NCBI RefSeq assembly: GCF_001625215.2
Contig: NC_030381.2
Location: 47,304,689 to 47,368,688 of the forward strand
Direction of reading: 5' to 3'
Origin: Daucus carota subsp. sativus
Lineage: Eukaryota; Streptophyta; Magnoliopsida; Apiales; Apiaceae
DNA length: 64,000 nucleotides
Shown here: positions 11,650 to 24,080 of the stretch, one piece after another
Layout of the letters: every line of letters begins with the position of its first letter
Position numbering within the stretch: the stretch's first letter is position 1
Program-made: the position numbers and the translations under genes
Notes under the pieces: generated by a model
What the model saw: only the letters and a program-made list of their open reading frames with translations
Told to the model about the DNA's origin: nothing
Databases searched by the model: none

Positions 11650-12537
11650 ACATCAAAACAAAATAATTTTTTGCAAGTTTGTTAAACAAAAAATTTATAA
11701 TCAGTATTTTGCTGAACTCCAATATCTTAGTCAATTCTAACAGATATGCTATTTCGCACGGGAAAACATGCACTGAACTAAGCTGTTACCACAAGAGATG
11801 AAAAATAAACAGATTTTTGTTAGAACATTTGACCTGATAAGTTCTGTTCAATCCGTATAAGAGAAAAAAGCCATTCACTCATCTACGACAGATACAATAT
11901 GAATAAAAGTATAGATAGCAGAATTATGTTAATGTTCGATGTATCAAAACAAAACAATTTTTTTTACAAGTTTGTTAAACAAAAATTTTATATTCAGTAT
12001 TCTATTGAACTCCAATATCTTAGTCAATTCCGACCGATATGCTCTTTCGCATAGGAAAACTGCCAATGAAATCTGAACTAAGTTGTCGCCACACAAGAGA
12101 TAAAAACTAGACAGATTTTTACTGAACATTTGACTCGATAAATTCTATTCAATCAGTATAAGAGAAAAAAGCCACTCACTCATCTACTACTACAGATACA
12201 ATATGTATAGAAGTATAGAATGCATAATTATGTTCATGTGCGATGTATCAAAACAAAATAATTTTTTTTTACAAGTTTGTTAAACAAAATTTTTTTAATC
12301 GGTATTTTGCTGAACTCCAATATTTTAGTCAATTTCGACAGATATGCTATTTCGCACGGAAAACAGGCACTGAACTAAGCTGTCACCACAAGAGATGAAA
12401 ACTAAACAGATTTTTGCTGAACATCTGACCTGATAAGTTCTGTTCAATCCGTATAAAAGGAAAAAGTCACTCACTCATCTACTACAGATACAATATGAAT
12501 AGAAGTATAGAACTCAGAATTATGTTCATGTTCGATG
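11650..12537. repeat. Three-copy tandem repeat, unit about 290-305 bp
   Basis: Three head-to-tail units start near 11650, 11938 and 12242. Each runs from a 'tatcaaaacaaaa' start through 'gctgaactccaatat', 'gatatgct(a/c)tttcgca', 'aagctgt', 'acagatttt', 'gataagttctgttcaat', 'cactcatctac' to 'gttcatgttcgatg'. Copies differ by scattered substitutions and small indels. No open frame runs through the unit, and I do not recognise it as a known satellite or transposon. Confidence 0.85.
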
Positions 12538-12907
12538 TTCAACTCTAATTAGCCAAATACATTCATATCTAACAACTCAACCCTTAGAATACGTTACTTT
12601 TTTTCTTCCTCTTTTTTGGCTAAGCTAAAATTTACAGGGATACATAAGCATTTCATAACCAATAAGTACATGAAACTGTAATCACTCCAACTTCTACCTC
12701 TTCTTTAATTACCTCTTTTAAATCCTACCTATACATATATTTTTATACCTAGATAACGGATTCAAATTCAATAAAACCATATATCTATCAATTACATATT
12801 CGTCTATAATGTATCCACTCACAACCTCATACGTACTGCTGTGTTTCGTAATAATGTAACTCGACTTTAACTCAACTCGACTAAATTTAATATCAAATTC
12901 AGCTAAA

Positions 12908-14594
12908 TTAATTAGAAGATGTTGTTGATAGAGTAGTTGCAGACGAAGTTCTCGGCGATCCAGCCTGTTTTAACACCACGGCTGGTAAGATGCTCGTCTT
13001 TCTTCTCTCTTCCTCCTTGATCAACTTGGTGGAAAATAATTCTAATTTATCCAAATTCGAACCATCGGCTAATTTCTTTCCTTTAAATAACACGGATTCG
13101 ATGCTCTTCATCCTCAACATCTCCTCTACTCTCGACAACAAGCCTTTCTTGTCACCTTTTAAGCTACCCTGACTGGCCCCAACCGTGCCATTCGCCTGAA
13201 TTCGGACATAGTCACTTGTTCCACAGTCCGCAAATGCCATGGATACCGCTTGATCAACCTTTAAGATCAATCGGAAACATATTTAGCATAAACAATCATG
13301 CTTGAGTCAAATTTATAAGTTAGAATTAGCATACTTTTTTTTATTAGTGCATTTCTTTCTTTCAGAAACTATAACCGAATCACAGTACTCTCCTCAACAC
13401 TATACAAACAGCTGGTTTTCGAGGATATTTTGTGAATTTTCAACCTCTTGTTATCGAAAGATGACGAAAAATCAATTAACCCGCTCTAATTCAATTTCTG
13501 TTGATACATTTTACTCTACCGACAAGATTCTCCAGTCTCCACACTGTTTTAAAGTTGTTAGGTGATCCTCTTTTCACAATGATTTATTATTCGTACCATT
13601 ATTGTCACATATAATTTTCTATTTAATAAACGACATAATTTACCAGTAAATATGTAAGTGTACGTACCATGTCGGCGACTCCATCTCCGGCGATCCTAAC
13701 AACCGCCGATCGCAATGGCGTTGCATTTCCGGCAACTCCACCGGAAAAAGACTCACCATTGCCCAAAGAAACAACCAACAAATCATCAACCCCATTACAA
13801 AACGGAAACTCTTGCTTATTATTAAGAACATGCGTGATCGCCGCCGCGGTGGGGTTGTTCATAGCAACCTCACCGCCGACCGCCGCAATCTTCGTTTTCC
13901 GATCAACCGACTTCACACGGACCGATTGTACTGCTGACGTGGCGGCACACATGTCCTTGATGGAGAAATCATAGCCGTCCATTTCCAAAGCATCCGCGCG
14001 GGAAAACACAAAGGGCCCACAGGAGTTGAGATCATAACACGGCACTAGAAAGGCCTTCATAGTGTCCTTCAAACTCAAATCACCGAAAGTCTTGCCGAGC
14101 ACACTCTCCGATGACCTGAAAACCCGCCGGAAAATCCCTTCCGGCGATGATCGCGAGATTTTGCCGTGATTCTCTACCATGAAGTTTAGAGCGTCTTGTG
14201 CAGAATACATGGGCCTGCCATCTTTTCCGGCAGTAAAAAGTAAAGCGGCGAGAACACCGCCGGCGCCGGAGCCGGCGACAACGTCAAAATAATGAGCAAT
14301 TCTCGCATTTGGGTTGTTAGATTTTCGCTGAAGATTTGATTCAAGGTGAACGAGAGATTTAGCAGCAAGAAGGCCATTGGTTGCGCCACCGCCATCGATG
14401 GAGAGAATTCTGACTTTTCCGGTGATGTGTTTGCCGGATTTGAGCTTCTCAAGCGGCAATGCAGTTTGTTTAGGTAAACAAAATTGAGGGTTTTTGTTTT
14501 CGAAGAGGAATTTGTTTTCTAGAATAGAGAAGATTTCGTAAGTGAGCTTGTCTGCTTCGTAGTTGGATTCGAGCATCGAAAGTGCAGCAGCCAT
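12908..14594 (-). CDS. Patatin-like protein, type III (pPLA-III) acyl-hydrolase relative
   Basis: Two exons, 14594-13668 and 13258-12908, encode 425 residues; the intron falls after GVADM. The patatin domain has the glycine-rich oxyanion loop (SIDGGGATNG, about residues 65-75) and the central motif GSGAGG where classical patatins have GxSxG, so the nucleophile serine is replaced. The second dyad element is also altered (AVGGEVAMNNP where DGG/DGA is usual). These changes mark the plant pPLA-III group, whose members affect cell elongation, wall and lipid metabolism; lipase activity of the group is weak or debated. The C-terminal ~80 residues are Lys/Glu- then Ser/Thr-rich. GC-rich wobble use in exon 1 contrasts with the AT-rich surroundings. 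Start is the first ATG, which fits MAAALSMLESNYEADKLTYE of the family. Confidence 0.92.
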
Positions 14595-14717
14595 TTTGTA
14601 CTTGTGAGAAATTGGCTAGGGACTGTGTTATATAGGATGAGCTTGTGTCTCAGTGTCTGAAGGTGTGTGAATGAAGAATGGGAAAGGAATGAGAAATGAA
14701 GAGAGGAGGAGCAGAGG

Positions 14718-14725
14718 TTATATAG
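14718..14725 (-). promoter_or_regulatory. Candidate TATA box of the patatin-like gene
   Basis: On the minus strand the sequence reads ctatataac about 125-130 bp before the start codon, a normal distance with a leader near 95 nt. A second tatataac at 14628-14634 lies only about 35 bp from the ATG and is less likely to be the one used. Confidence 0.5.
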
Positions 14726-14803
14726 TGAAAACTGAAAAGAAATGAGCAAGCGTGGGGGTAGTTGACTAGTTGTTACCTGTGACTTGTGAGTTGTGTAACT
14801 TTA

Positions 14804-15430
14804 GGGGCCGTTGGTTCGATTCGGGGAAACGGAATGGAATCCAGAAAGGGAAACGCTGAGAAAGGAAAAGAATGATGCTGAATTGTTTTACCTGTTTGGT
14901 TTTGTTGCAGAAACGGAATGGAAATTTGTGTGATTAATTTTATATTCGATTTTTTTAATATTATATAATTTCAAAAGAGTTAAATGTATTCATATCTATA
15001 ACAAGATAATTTATTTACATTCTAATAAATTAATACAATTTATTTAGTCATACTATTAATTTTTTAAAATAAATTAACATGTGAATTATGTCACAATTAT
15101 ATTTAATTTAAAAAACTAAATTAAAAAATATTTTTAATTCTTAAAAATACTTTATATGATAATCTTGTATTTTCATTGTTTAAAATATGAATTATAACTC
15201 AAAATAGAAAAAAGATGAGGAAAGGGAATCCAAATACCTAGTTGGGGGTGGGGAATGAGCTAGGAGCATTATTGGGTAAACCTATTACTAAAAAAGAGGA
15301 AAGGGATTGCTGATTTTTACAAAACAAACACGTACAAAGGGAATCAATCAGGTACAAAGGGAATCAATCAGGTTGATTACCTAGGTTGATTACCTTTCCC
15401 TTTCCTGAATACCCTTAACCAAACGGCCCC
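14804..15430. mobile_element. hAT-like MITE (~630 bp) with ggggccgttggt / aaccaaacggcccc ends
   Basis: Begins ggggccgttggttcg and ends cttaaccaaacggcccc, inverted complements. Subterminal parts are also complementary: 'aacggaatgg...agaaaggg' at the left, 'ccctttcctgaatac' at the right. The flanks (taacttta left, gttatttt right) may be a decayed 8-bp duplication but do not match well. Near the right end a short block (aggtacaaagggaatcaatc) occurs twice in tandem at 15330-15371, and ggttgattacct also occurs twice. Confidence 0.7.
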
Positions 15431-15562
15431 GTTATTTTTGAGAGAAAGATAAATAGAAGCTCCTACTATTTGATTGGTTTCAACTTTCATTAAAGTTTGT
15501 CGGACACATCATAACAAAATATTTACTGCCTCCATTTTTAAATTCCTGATCACAACTTCTAC

Positions 15563-15772
15563 GGGAGGCGTTTGGCCGGACTTAAAAACCCGGCCGACTT
15601 GTGGATTTATAAGTTAGATATAGTTATTTGTATCATTTGTGTTAAAAGTTAAGACTCTACTTCTTTCCCAAACACTTTAATTACTCATAAATCTTCATTT
15701 GCTTCTCACTTATATTTCACTTTTTTATCTTAAGTAAGAAATCTTTATTTTAAATTCAGTCAAACAACCTCA
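15563..15772. mobile_element. MITE with gcgtttggcc / gtcaaacaacct ends
   Basis: About 210 bp. Left end gggaggcgtttggcc, then 'ggacttaaaaacccgg' and 'ttataagttagat'; right end 'taaattcagtcaaacaacctcat'. Layout and wording match the elements at 10781-11032 and 47149-47371, so one family. Ends are imperfect. Confidence 0.6.
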
Positions 15773-17482
15773 TAGTGGGCCGCGACATAAAAAAATGTAG
15801 AAATAGTTTTAAAAAAATGATCTTTCCACTTTTTGTTCAACTATAAGTTTCTTGATCAAACTGTTATTTGTCCTTCCACCGCCGTAATTTTATCAGATTT
15901 TGATGAAAATCAGGACTATGTATTTCAAATTCTGTCTTAATTTTTTCATAAAAATAACAAGACAGAAAGATTATAAATTATTATTATTATTATTACAAGT
16001 TGAACCACTCAGACATTATCAACAAGATTTGTGAAAAAAAATTAGGAACTTTTTTGGACACCTAACATTTTGAATATCATCAATCAAGAGACTTAGAAAG
16101 ATAAAAACTACTTATAATACACAAGATTAAATTAATACTGAATTGTCTCTTATGTTAGTTTTTTCTCAAATTATAATGATTTTACATTCCCTATTTTTTC
16201 TTTCAAAAAGTCTCTCTCATTTTTATCATTTTCATTTAAATTTACTTATTATAGAAAGCATAATAAGATAAATTAGTAATTGAAATCGATCAATCAAAAA
16301 AAATAAATTCATCACATTTGAAATTCAAATAAAGAAATTTCTTCTTCGTTGAAGATCTGTAAGCTTTTCATCTCCCAGAATCAAACAAATAACGGAGATA
16401 TCAAATACTTACGAATCGTATAGAAACCGGTTCTATCTCATTAAATAGGACCTAAAACTTCAAGAAAGAAGATATAAAAAATATGAAAGTATATTTTTTG
16501 ATGTATCAAACAAAGATGCAAAGGAGTCAGTTTATGGAGATTAGAAAGTCAAATCTCCAAATCACCAAGCTAATTAAAATTATTATCATCAAGTTAATTC
16601 AATTTTGTAACCTCTAAATTAATCAATTCGTAATTAATTTTAACTCGTTATTTTTCACTCTATATTATTTCCTCTGCATAAATATAAAAGTGATAATATA
16701 TAAGAGCTGTTTGGGTTAGCTTAAAAGAAGTGATTTCTTGCTTAAATTAAAAAATTAGAGTAAAAGTGAGAAGTAAATAAATTAACAAAATGTTTGGAAA
16801 AACGGATCAAGAAAAAGAGAGGCAAGAAGATGCTTCTACTCCTTGGCCCCGAACAGGCCCATATATCCTGAGAGCATTAGACTCTGGATACCATATAGAA
16901 GTCAAATGAAGTAATTCTTGACACTAGAGCCACTCGAAAAACATCAAGTCGAAATAAACACTTGGATGTTAATAAGAGTTAAAAATCAACATTTTCCAAA
17001 CAAATTCTTCCTCAAGAGAAACTTTGGTGCTTGACTTGAAAGTAGTAAAAAAACTCGTGTGCTTGTGCGTACGTACTCCGTGTACCTGTATAATTCGTAC
17101 GAGTAGTTAGAAGTAGTAATAAATGACAAAGGCTGGGACACGTGAAATATAGGACATGTTGTTACGACTGTACGACATAGAGAGTTAATGTAAAGTAAAT
17201 AAGATCGATGTAGCTGATCTTGTCGATTCATACAGCTCGCATATACACTATGAATCTCTGACATATTTGCATAATAATTTCATACTCTCAATGACTATGT
17301 ATGAGGATCCTCTGACCAACACCGCGCAAGTCGCAACTTCCTCTGATGTTCCAACAAGAGTCGGGGGTTGGAGATGGTAACCCATTACTCTCCAACAAGA
17401 GTTAATATAGAATATCTTAACTAGTTGAAATTTTCGTTTAAAGAAAATTTTGATATGCTCAGGGCCGATCTAATAAGAAATA

Positions 17483-17796
17483 CTCCCTCCGTCCCACTAG
17501 ATTGTATACAATTTCCTTTTTGGGACCTCCCATCAATTGTATACATACCAAAAATAGTAAACTTTTATAATATAAAAAACTTAACTACACCCACTACCTT
17601 CTTCCACTACACCCACTTTATACATTAATTATTAGTAGGTCCCACCATTTTACTAACACCACACTCATTTTACACATTAAATATTAATGGGTCCCACCAC
17701 TTCACCCACTTTTCTTACTTTTCATCACAAAATTACACTTTTTCTTAACCTCCGTGCCACTTCCCATACGCATACTAATCACTGGGACGGAGGGAG
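17483..17796. mobile_element. Stowaway-like MITE, TA target duplication
   Basis: Starts ctccctccgtcccac and ends gtgggacgg-type complement (tgggacggagggag), flanked by TA on both sides. About 314 bp, no coding capacity. The inverted ends and TA duplication are the signature of Tc1/mariner-derived Stowaway elements. Confidence 0.85.
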
Positions 17797-18547
17797 TATG
17801 AGAACTTGTTTAAATTTAAATTAAAATATAGAACATTCAAATATTAATATATACATGATAACATGAGAATTAAATGACGACTAGAAATCTTATTAGTTAT
17901 AATCTATTATTTGAAATGAAATATATATTTTCATTGACTTCTTGGTATTTTTCAAAATTTACTTGATATTATTAAATTTTGGATCCTAAATCAGTAAATC
18001 TGTTCTTATTATATTTAGTATGAAAATCATTTTTGTTTAAAGAAATCTGTCAAGCTGGCAAAATTTGAGGGGGGAGAAGAACTATATTCCCGGAACGTTC
18101 ATCCTCAACCACCGACGGTTCAGATGCATCTGAGTATCTGATTGTAAATAAATCTTGTAACGACAAGACATTATAAATAAATCTGAGTTTATATATTTAT
18201 ATGCCTATGCATATAAAGGAGGAGTATGCGAAAGATTGCAGAATCAATCCGCCGATTTATTGTCACCTAAATAGTGTTGGGGGCCATGGGACAGTGGACA
18301 CACCGTCGGTAGGTAGAAAGTCACAAATTTAACGGTCCTTATCTCTATATTATGCATACACTCTTGTCGGATTCAGCACATTATCTTTATTTATTTTACT
18401 TTTTCTCATCTGTCTTCGAATAAGGACAAGTTCGAGTTGGAAGCAAATGAATCTAATAAGGAGTTAAAATAGTATGATTGTTTGCACCTAACTTATAATT
18501 ATTGTGAAACATAAATGATAAATGTATACGTTTAAAGGCATACAATA

Positions 18548-18806
18548 CTCCCTCCGTTTCAAAATACATGTCCATTTTAGAAAAAAAAATTCTTTCAAAA
18601 TACTTGTCCACTTCAACTTTCAATGTAAATTTATATTTCCAAAATCAACCCTCCTTCACATATTTCAAATTTATATTTTCAAGATCAACCATACACCACA
18701 TATTAGGTTCAATTAATGACTCAATACACCTCTTTTCTCTCAAAATCCATTTTTCTTAAATTATGTGATTTTTTGAAAGTGTACATGTAATTTGAAACGG
18801 AAGCAG
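18548..18806. mobile_element. Stowaway-like MITE, TA target duplication
   Basis: Left end ctccctccgtttcaaa, right end tttgaaacggaagcag, both flanked by TA. Subterminal 'atacatgtcca' and 'gtacatgtaa' are also complementary. About 259 bp. Confidence 0.8.
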
Positions 18807-18885
18807 TATTGATAGTTAGATGATTAATTATTTACTTGGAAATTTAATCTTTGACGAGATACGTACATAGATCAATGGTTAATTA

Positions 18886-19122
18886 CTACAACCGCCGTCC
18901 TTTTTTACTTGTCTTTGACTTTTTGCACGTAATTTAAGTTGACTAAAAAACATATTTCTACTTATTATTTTTAAAATTTTCTATTTCTGAATTAAAGTTT
19001 ATAGTTTATATTTTTATTCATAAAATGAAATTTTTTTAAAAAAATGAGCGGAATTATGTTTTTTAATCACCTTAAGTTACATGCAAAAAGTCAAAGTGAC
19101 GAGTAAAAAGGGACGGATGTAG
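18886..19122. mobile_element. Stowaway-like MITE, TA target duplication
   Basis: Left end ctacaaccgccgtcctttttta, read as far as the shared part; right end taaaaagggacggatgtag. Flanked by TA. Inner halves are complementary over 'acttgtctttgacttttt' and 'aaaaagtcaaagtgacgagt'. About 237 bp. Confidence 0.8.
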
Positions 19123-19535
19123 TATTAATCACTCATTTAAGAACAATTTTTTTAAATTATATTAAAAATAGATTGTATATGCTTTTTTTTTATCACTCAT
19201 TGGAAATTATATTGATTGTATGTATTTTTTTAATAATTTTTTTAAATATTTTATCAATTATATAATATATATAAAGTCAAACAAACTTTGATCAATTTAA
19301 CAACTAAAAAAAGTGGAGGGAATATTACTTTTAATTATTTTTCACAGAGAAGAGGGAATACGAAGCATAATTTGCATTAATTTCGTATATTCATCCGCGA
19401 CTATCAATTACAATATCACCTTTTTGATACCATCAATCTCTGAATCTATACTTCTGTCAAAAAAAAAAAAAAAAAAAATCTCTGAATCTACACCGCAACA
19501 TGCGTTATATTTATTAATTGTAAGACATTGTTATA

Positions 19536-19725
19536 CTCCCTCCGTTTCAATTTACATGTCCACTTTCAAAAAAATTGTTTGTTTCAAATTACTTGTCCCC
19601 TTCAACTTTCAATGCAAAATCATATTTCCTAAGTCAATTCTCCTCCACATTTCTCTTATTTATATTTCCTATTCCTAAACTGTGTGATTTTTTGAAAGTG
19701 GACATCTAATTTGAAACGGAGGGAG
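19536..19725. mobile_element. Stowaway-like MITE, TA target duplication
   Basis: Left end ctccctccgtttcaatt, right end atttgaaacggagggag, TA on both sides. About 190 bp. It is the same subfamily as the element at 18548-18806. Confidence 0.85.
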
Positions 19726-20516
19726 TATCATCTATAAGTTATTCGACATTTTCATATTGTGATCATTCTCTCTGAAAGAGAATGTTATGGTCTCGAAGAC
19801 AGACACCACGAAAAATGGAGCATTTTTTATATTCATATATGAAAATAACACTCTACCATATTTAGATTCTTCGTGTGCCCCTATTTCTCCTTCGTGTGTT
19901 AATATTGGTAGTCTTTGCATGTCATATACAAAAATAAAATAATGGAGATTATTATGTTAATATTGGTAGTCTTTTAATTATTGATAGTGTCTCATCTGAG
20001 ACTCTTCTAGCATTATTATGGAGTGTCACTCTCCTTATAATAAGCTGCCTATGATAAAATTATGAATTGATCTTCACGTCTAAGTTCACTCCACATACTT
20101 TACAATTTACATGCACAACGATTGTCTCTTAATCATATACGTTAATTAGAATGTTAAAATATAGGGTTAGTTAGATTCCATTATTAGTCTGTCTCTGTGT
20201 TGATTGAAATGGATAGTTGAGAATAAACTTCAAGCTAACTCGTCCCGCTTTTGTAGTTTTTAGCCATTTGTTTTGTTCGGTCATCAAACACCTGCACCAA
20301 TGTCCATAGAAAATTAAAAAAGATTAAGCACTTGTCACGATAAGTAACAAAGGGAGGATTTAAGTTTACATATAAGCTGCATTTCCTTAAGTACCGCTCT
20401 CAAACTCTCTCCCCCTCTTTTTTCTTTCGTAAAAATCATCAAAAAGTTTTTCATTAATGAAAAAATTTTCATAGCGTTTATTATATAAACACTTGTCACA
20501 CATAATATATATTTTA

Positions 20517-20668
20517 CTCCGCTATCTTAAATTTATCATTAAATTATGATTATTCCTATTACTTTACCCATTTTTCAACTAATTTTTTTTTTTTATATTA
20601 TCTTTCGCTTAATCTTCATGAAAGTCAAACAACTTCACATAAAATGGGATAAAATGGGACGGAGGGAG
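20517..20668. mobile_element. Degenerate Stowaway-like MITE
   Basis: Right end aaaatgggacggagggag followed by TA is clear; left end reads ctccgctatcttaaat after TA and is decayed. About 152 bp. Confidence 0.6.
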
Positions 20669-22296
20669 TAAATTTTTTTGAAAGAAACAACTTCTATCTG
20701 CAAGTCATGATATAAAAATCATTTATCAAAAAGAAGAAAAGAACCATCGAGAAGGAGAGATAAAGTGATTTCACTGTCTAATTCACCATGCACCGGAAAA
20801 CACTCGATAGAACGCTGCACTTGGTATTTTTTCCAACTTGGATGATAGTTTCGTCTTTTAGAGTATTAAGGCCTACATAAATCTTAAAGCTACCCAAAAC
20901 AAAAAACACTGCTTACAGAAACAACACGGCCCGAAGAATCTTAAAACCTCACAAAACAAACTTAAATATTTAAGCCCACCAAAAGTAAAAAACTAGAAAG
21001 CTAGGATCCAGCAGAACAGAATGAGGCCCAACAAAACTAAAATTGTTAAACACAAAGAGCCTATTATGTAAAGAGCCCATTAGCTTTAAGCATCACAACA
21101 GCAAATCAATGATTTGGACAAAACCAGAGGTGAATTCTAAATATTTCAAGACTCTCATTTTCAAACATCTTGCTACCGAGTGACCGACATTACAAAAAAT
21201 AAAATGAAAGAGCAATTAATAAATATGAAAAAGCAAGGATACTACACATGCAAGCAAACACACAGCATATGTTAGTACAATTCATAGTTGACAATTGACA
21301 TGTTTATTACAGTTCATTATTCTGAATCTTGCATTTGTCTAATTGTTCTTGTGTTAGATAGTGATGGTCGCAAATCATGAGATATAGCTAGTAAACCATG
21401 AGATAATAGAAGAATTAAACATATGAGAAGATGGAAATCATGAAACCAAAAGCTCCCCAGCTAAAAACAATACCAAACTAATACTCCTACAATACCAAAT
21501 TCGAAAACCAGATAGCTCATGAGTAATGTGTAGATTTAGTTGTAAGAAGAAAGACAAACACATATGAATATGAATATGAATATGCTCAACTCCCGGCATG
21601 CCACCCGGAGAAGGCAGTCTGCAAGAGACTGATACTACGTGCGGCATACAGGGAGCCAGGCATATCTACATGCAACACACACTCACTCAACACACAATTA
21701 TGTTGTTATTAGTGAATAACACAGAGTGTAGCATCATCTTCATAGCAGCAGAAAATGCGAGCAGATTGGAAAGTATAAATGTGGAAGAAGGGAGCAGAAG
21801 ATACAAGTGAAATGAAGCGTTGAAAGTATGAATTCATTAGAGCTTGTAATTTATACACAACAGATGGCTTCATCTTTGTATTATACCTTGTCTATTGCAT
21901 TGCATTGAGCATATATATAACGGAATTTAAGATCTACACTATAATTATTTAAATAAAAAGCTGAAAAATTTCATAGTAACGACATATTTTTCTTGATAAA
22001 ATTAATTTGACCAGAGCGATTGGAGGTTTGATTTTTATGTCATACCAAATGATTGCTTTGAAATACTTGGAGAGCTTTGTCCGGAGTGATTGCAGGATTG
22101 ATTTTATTTCTTCTTTCTAACCTTTATTGAAATATTCCCTAATTTTTCTTGGCCAATCCACTGATGAAGATATATTACACGATCTCTTCCTATTTTTCTA
22201 TTACTTCCTGTCATTGTTTGTTCCTCAAATATTGTCCGTTTTGAAATTAAATACTTCAAAAGCTTGAAAGCAATGCAGCATTTGGCCGATTAGCAC

Positions 22297-22552
22297 ACAC
22301 AATGTGTGGAGAAATCCGCACTAATTTATATGAGTCGACACTCTTTATGTGTTATTTTATTAATTAGTTTGTCTTGCAAAAGAATAACCAGCGTATACAA
22401 ATGTAAAAATTGTTAGAACTAATTAATAAAATAACAAAACATTTAACACAACTAATTAATGTGTGGAGATGAACTAATTAATAAAATTATTAGAACTAAT
22501 TAATAAAAGAACACAACATTCAACACAATGTGTGGAGAAATCCGCACTAATT
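22297..22552. repeat. 30-bp perfect direct repeat bracketing an AT-rich segment
   Basis: The same 30 bp (starting acacaatgtgtgg, ending tccgcactaatt) occurs at 22297-22326 and 22523-22552. Between them 'aactaattaataaaa' recurs several times. The origin is not clear: possibly a small local duplication or the ends of an unknown element. Confidence 0.7.
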
Positions 22553-23325
22553 GGAGACCATTAATTACTTGCCCAAATCAAATCATTCTGCAGACCCTTT
22601 AACACAACAACATATCCCACATATATAATTTTTTTTTTTTTTTATCCAAATGAGTCGCAAGGGCATTTTCCTTATAATTTACAAATGGAGAGGACTAATA
22701 GAAACTGACCTATTTTCCTTGTTCACCGTAGGTCATGGCAATGAGCGTTTCTTGAATGTAGAAAAGATCTCATCTTTAGGAAAAACAAAGCTTTTCAAGA
22801 CCTCACAAGATCCTGCCTTCGAGTCGGGGACCAAACACACCATCTGGTTAGCCCGTAGATAGAAGCTGAATGATCAAGACCCAGACGACGAAGTTGTCTT
22901 GCAGTTCACCCAACAATAGTTTAAGTACTTATTAGTTACAAATTCTGCGGCACACTAACTGTGAGCAGAGATCCATATCATAGCACCAGAGAACCAGTTC
23001 ATCTCCAATTGTTAACTATTAATTAAGTGGCTGAAAAACTGAAGATATTTAGGAAGCAATTCAGAGAACCAGTTCACCTCCAATTGTTAAGTAAAGGACT
23101 TTATCACAATAATAATAAACTGAATCAAAGAGACTCAATTTGGTAAGCTATATATCTAACAAAAGATTAAAACATCAAAACATCATAATTTAGTAAATTC
23201 ATAACACAGCATCTACATCCTGGTTAGACAGACTAATAATCTAATATATATTAACTTATGAAAAAAAAAAGATAAACTGAGGTCATTTATTCAATCAGGA
23301 AATATCTCTGAATTGGTTCATCTTA

Positions 23326-23719
23326 GAGCATCTCCAAGAGACTCCTTGTTGGCTCCTAAATATAATATAAACAATGTGACTCTTAGCAATTTAGTACAAA
23401 GTTAGTGGTGTACACTCCAACAATACTCTCTATATTTCTTCTCTATTTCATATTTTATTCATATTGGGCCCCACTATATTGGGAAACAAAACAAAAAGAG
23501 TTGTAAAAATAGAGGTGAATTGGAGGGAAGGATTTTTTTATTGTGAAAAAATAAGTTAGGAGCCATGTAGTGGCTCTTAACTTTGAGGAGAGAGGAGAGA
23601 GAAACAAGAGGCTCTTAGTAATTTAAGAGCCACTTAAGAGTCTCTTGGAGCAACATTTTGCCTCTCCCTCCTCAAATCTCAAGTTAGGAGCCTAAATGAA
23701 GAGTCTCTTGGAGATGCTC
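23326..23719. mobile_element. PIF/Harbinger (Tourist-like) MITE, TTA target duplication
   Basis: Begins gagcatctccaagagactc and ends gtctcttggagatgctc, perfect inverted complements, flanked by TTA at 23323-23325 and 23720-23722. The trinucleotide TTA/TAA duplication is the hallmark of PIF/Harbinger elements. About 394 bp, no coding capacity. Confidence 0.88.
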
Positions 23720-24080
23720 TTACACATACGTTGGTAATCTATTTTTAACAAAAGAATGATTGATTGCAACAGAACATTTTAAATTTATATTACATGATCT
23801 ATATCCCAGTTGGACACAACTAACCATATTCCTATCCAGGAGTTCCCAAAAATAAATGCTATATAATATATCATACTTATGTCAGCATCCAAATGTAGAA
23901 ACGAGAAACAGATACATTTCCAAAGGGTAAATTTCAGTAAAGCAAAGCAATAAAGTTACATCTCGACAAAATAGATTCTGTTGTTGCATATCAATGTATC
24001 CCCAAAGAAAGGCCAACAACTTAAATGACCCTTCTAATTCGATGATATAACTGGTATCAAATGAATAAAAGCTTAACGAC

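Larger units (their letters stand above)
10322..12907. other. AT-rich spacer between ligase gene and patatin-like gene
   Basis: Contains the upstream region of the ligase gene, two MITE-like elements and the three-unit tandem repeat, each listed separately. The rest (11040-11290, 11510-11650, 12540-12907) is AT-rich with no feature I recognise. Confidence 0.6.
14595..24080. other. Gene-poor, MITE-rich interval of about 9.5 kb
   Basis: No gene is supported here. Open frames are short, lack recognisable domains and overlap transposons. Besides the elements listed separately, a further 'gctgtttgggttagc' start at about 16700 with a 'ggccccgaacaggccc' near 16845-16860 suggests another decayed MITE. 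A (gaatat) microsatellite lies near 21560-21583. The rest of 20700-22250 and 22560-23320 is AT-rich and unassigned. Confidence 0.6.

Noticed and set aside
22650-22862. 70-residue open frame in the gene-poor interval
   Set aside because: Short, without homology I can recognise, and with no splice partners.
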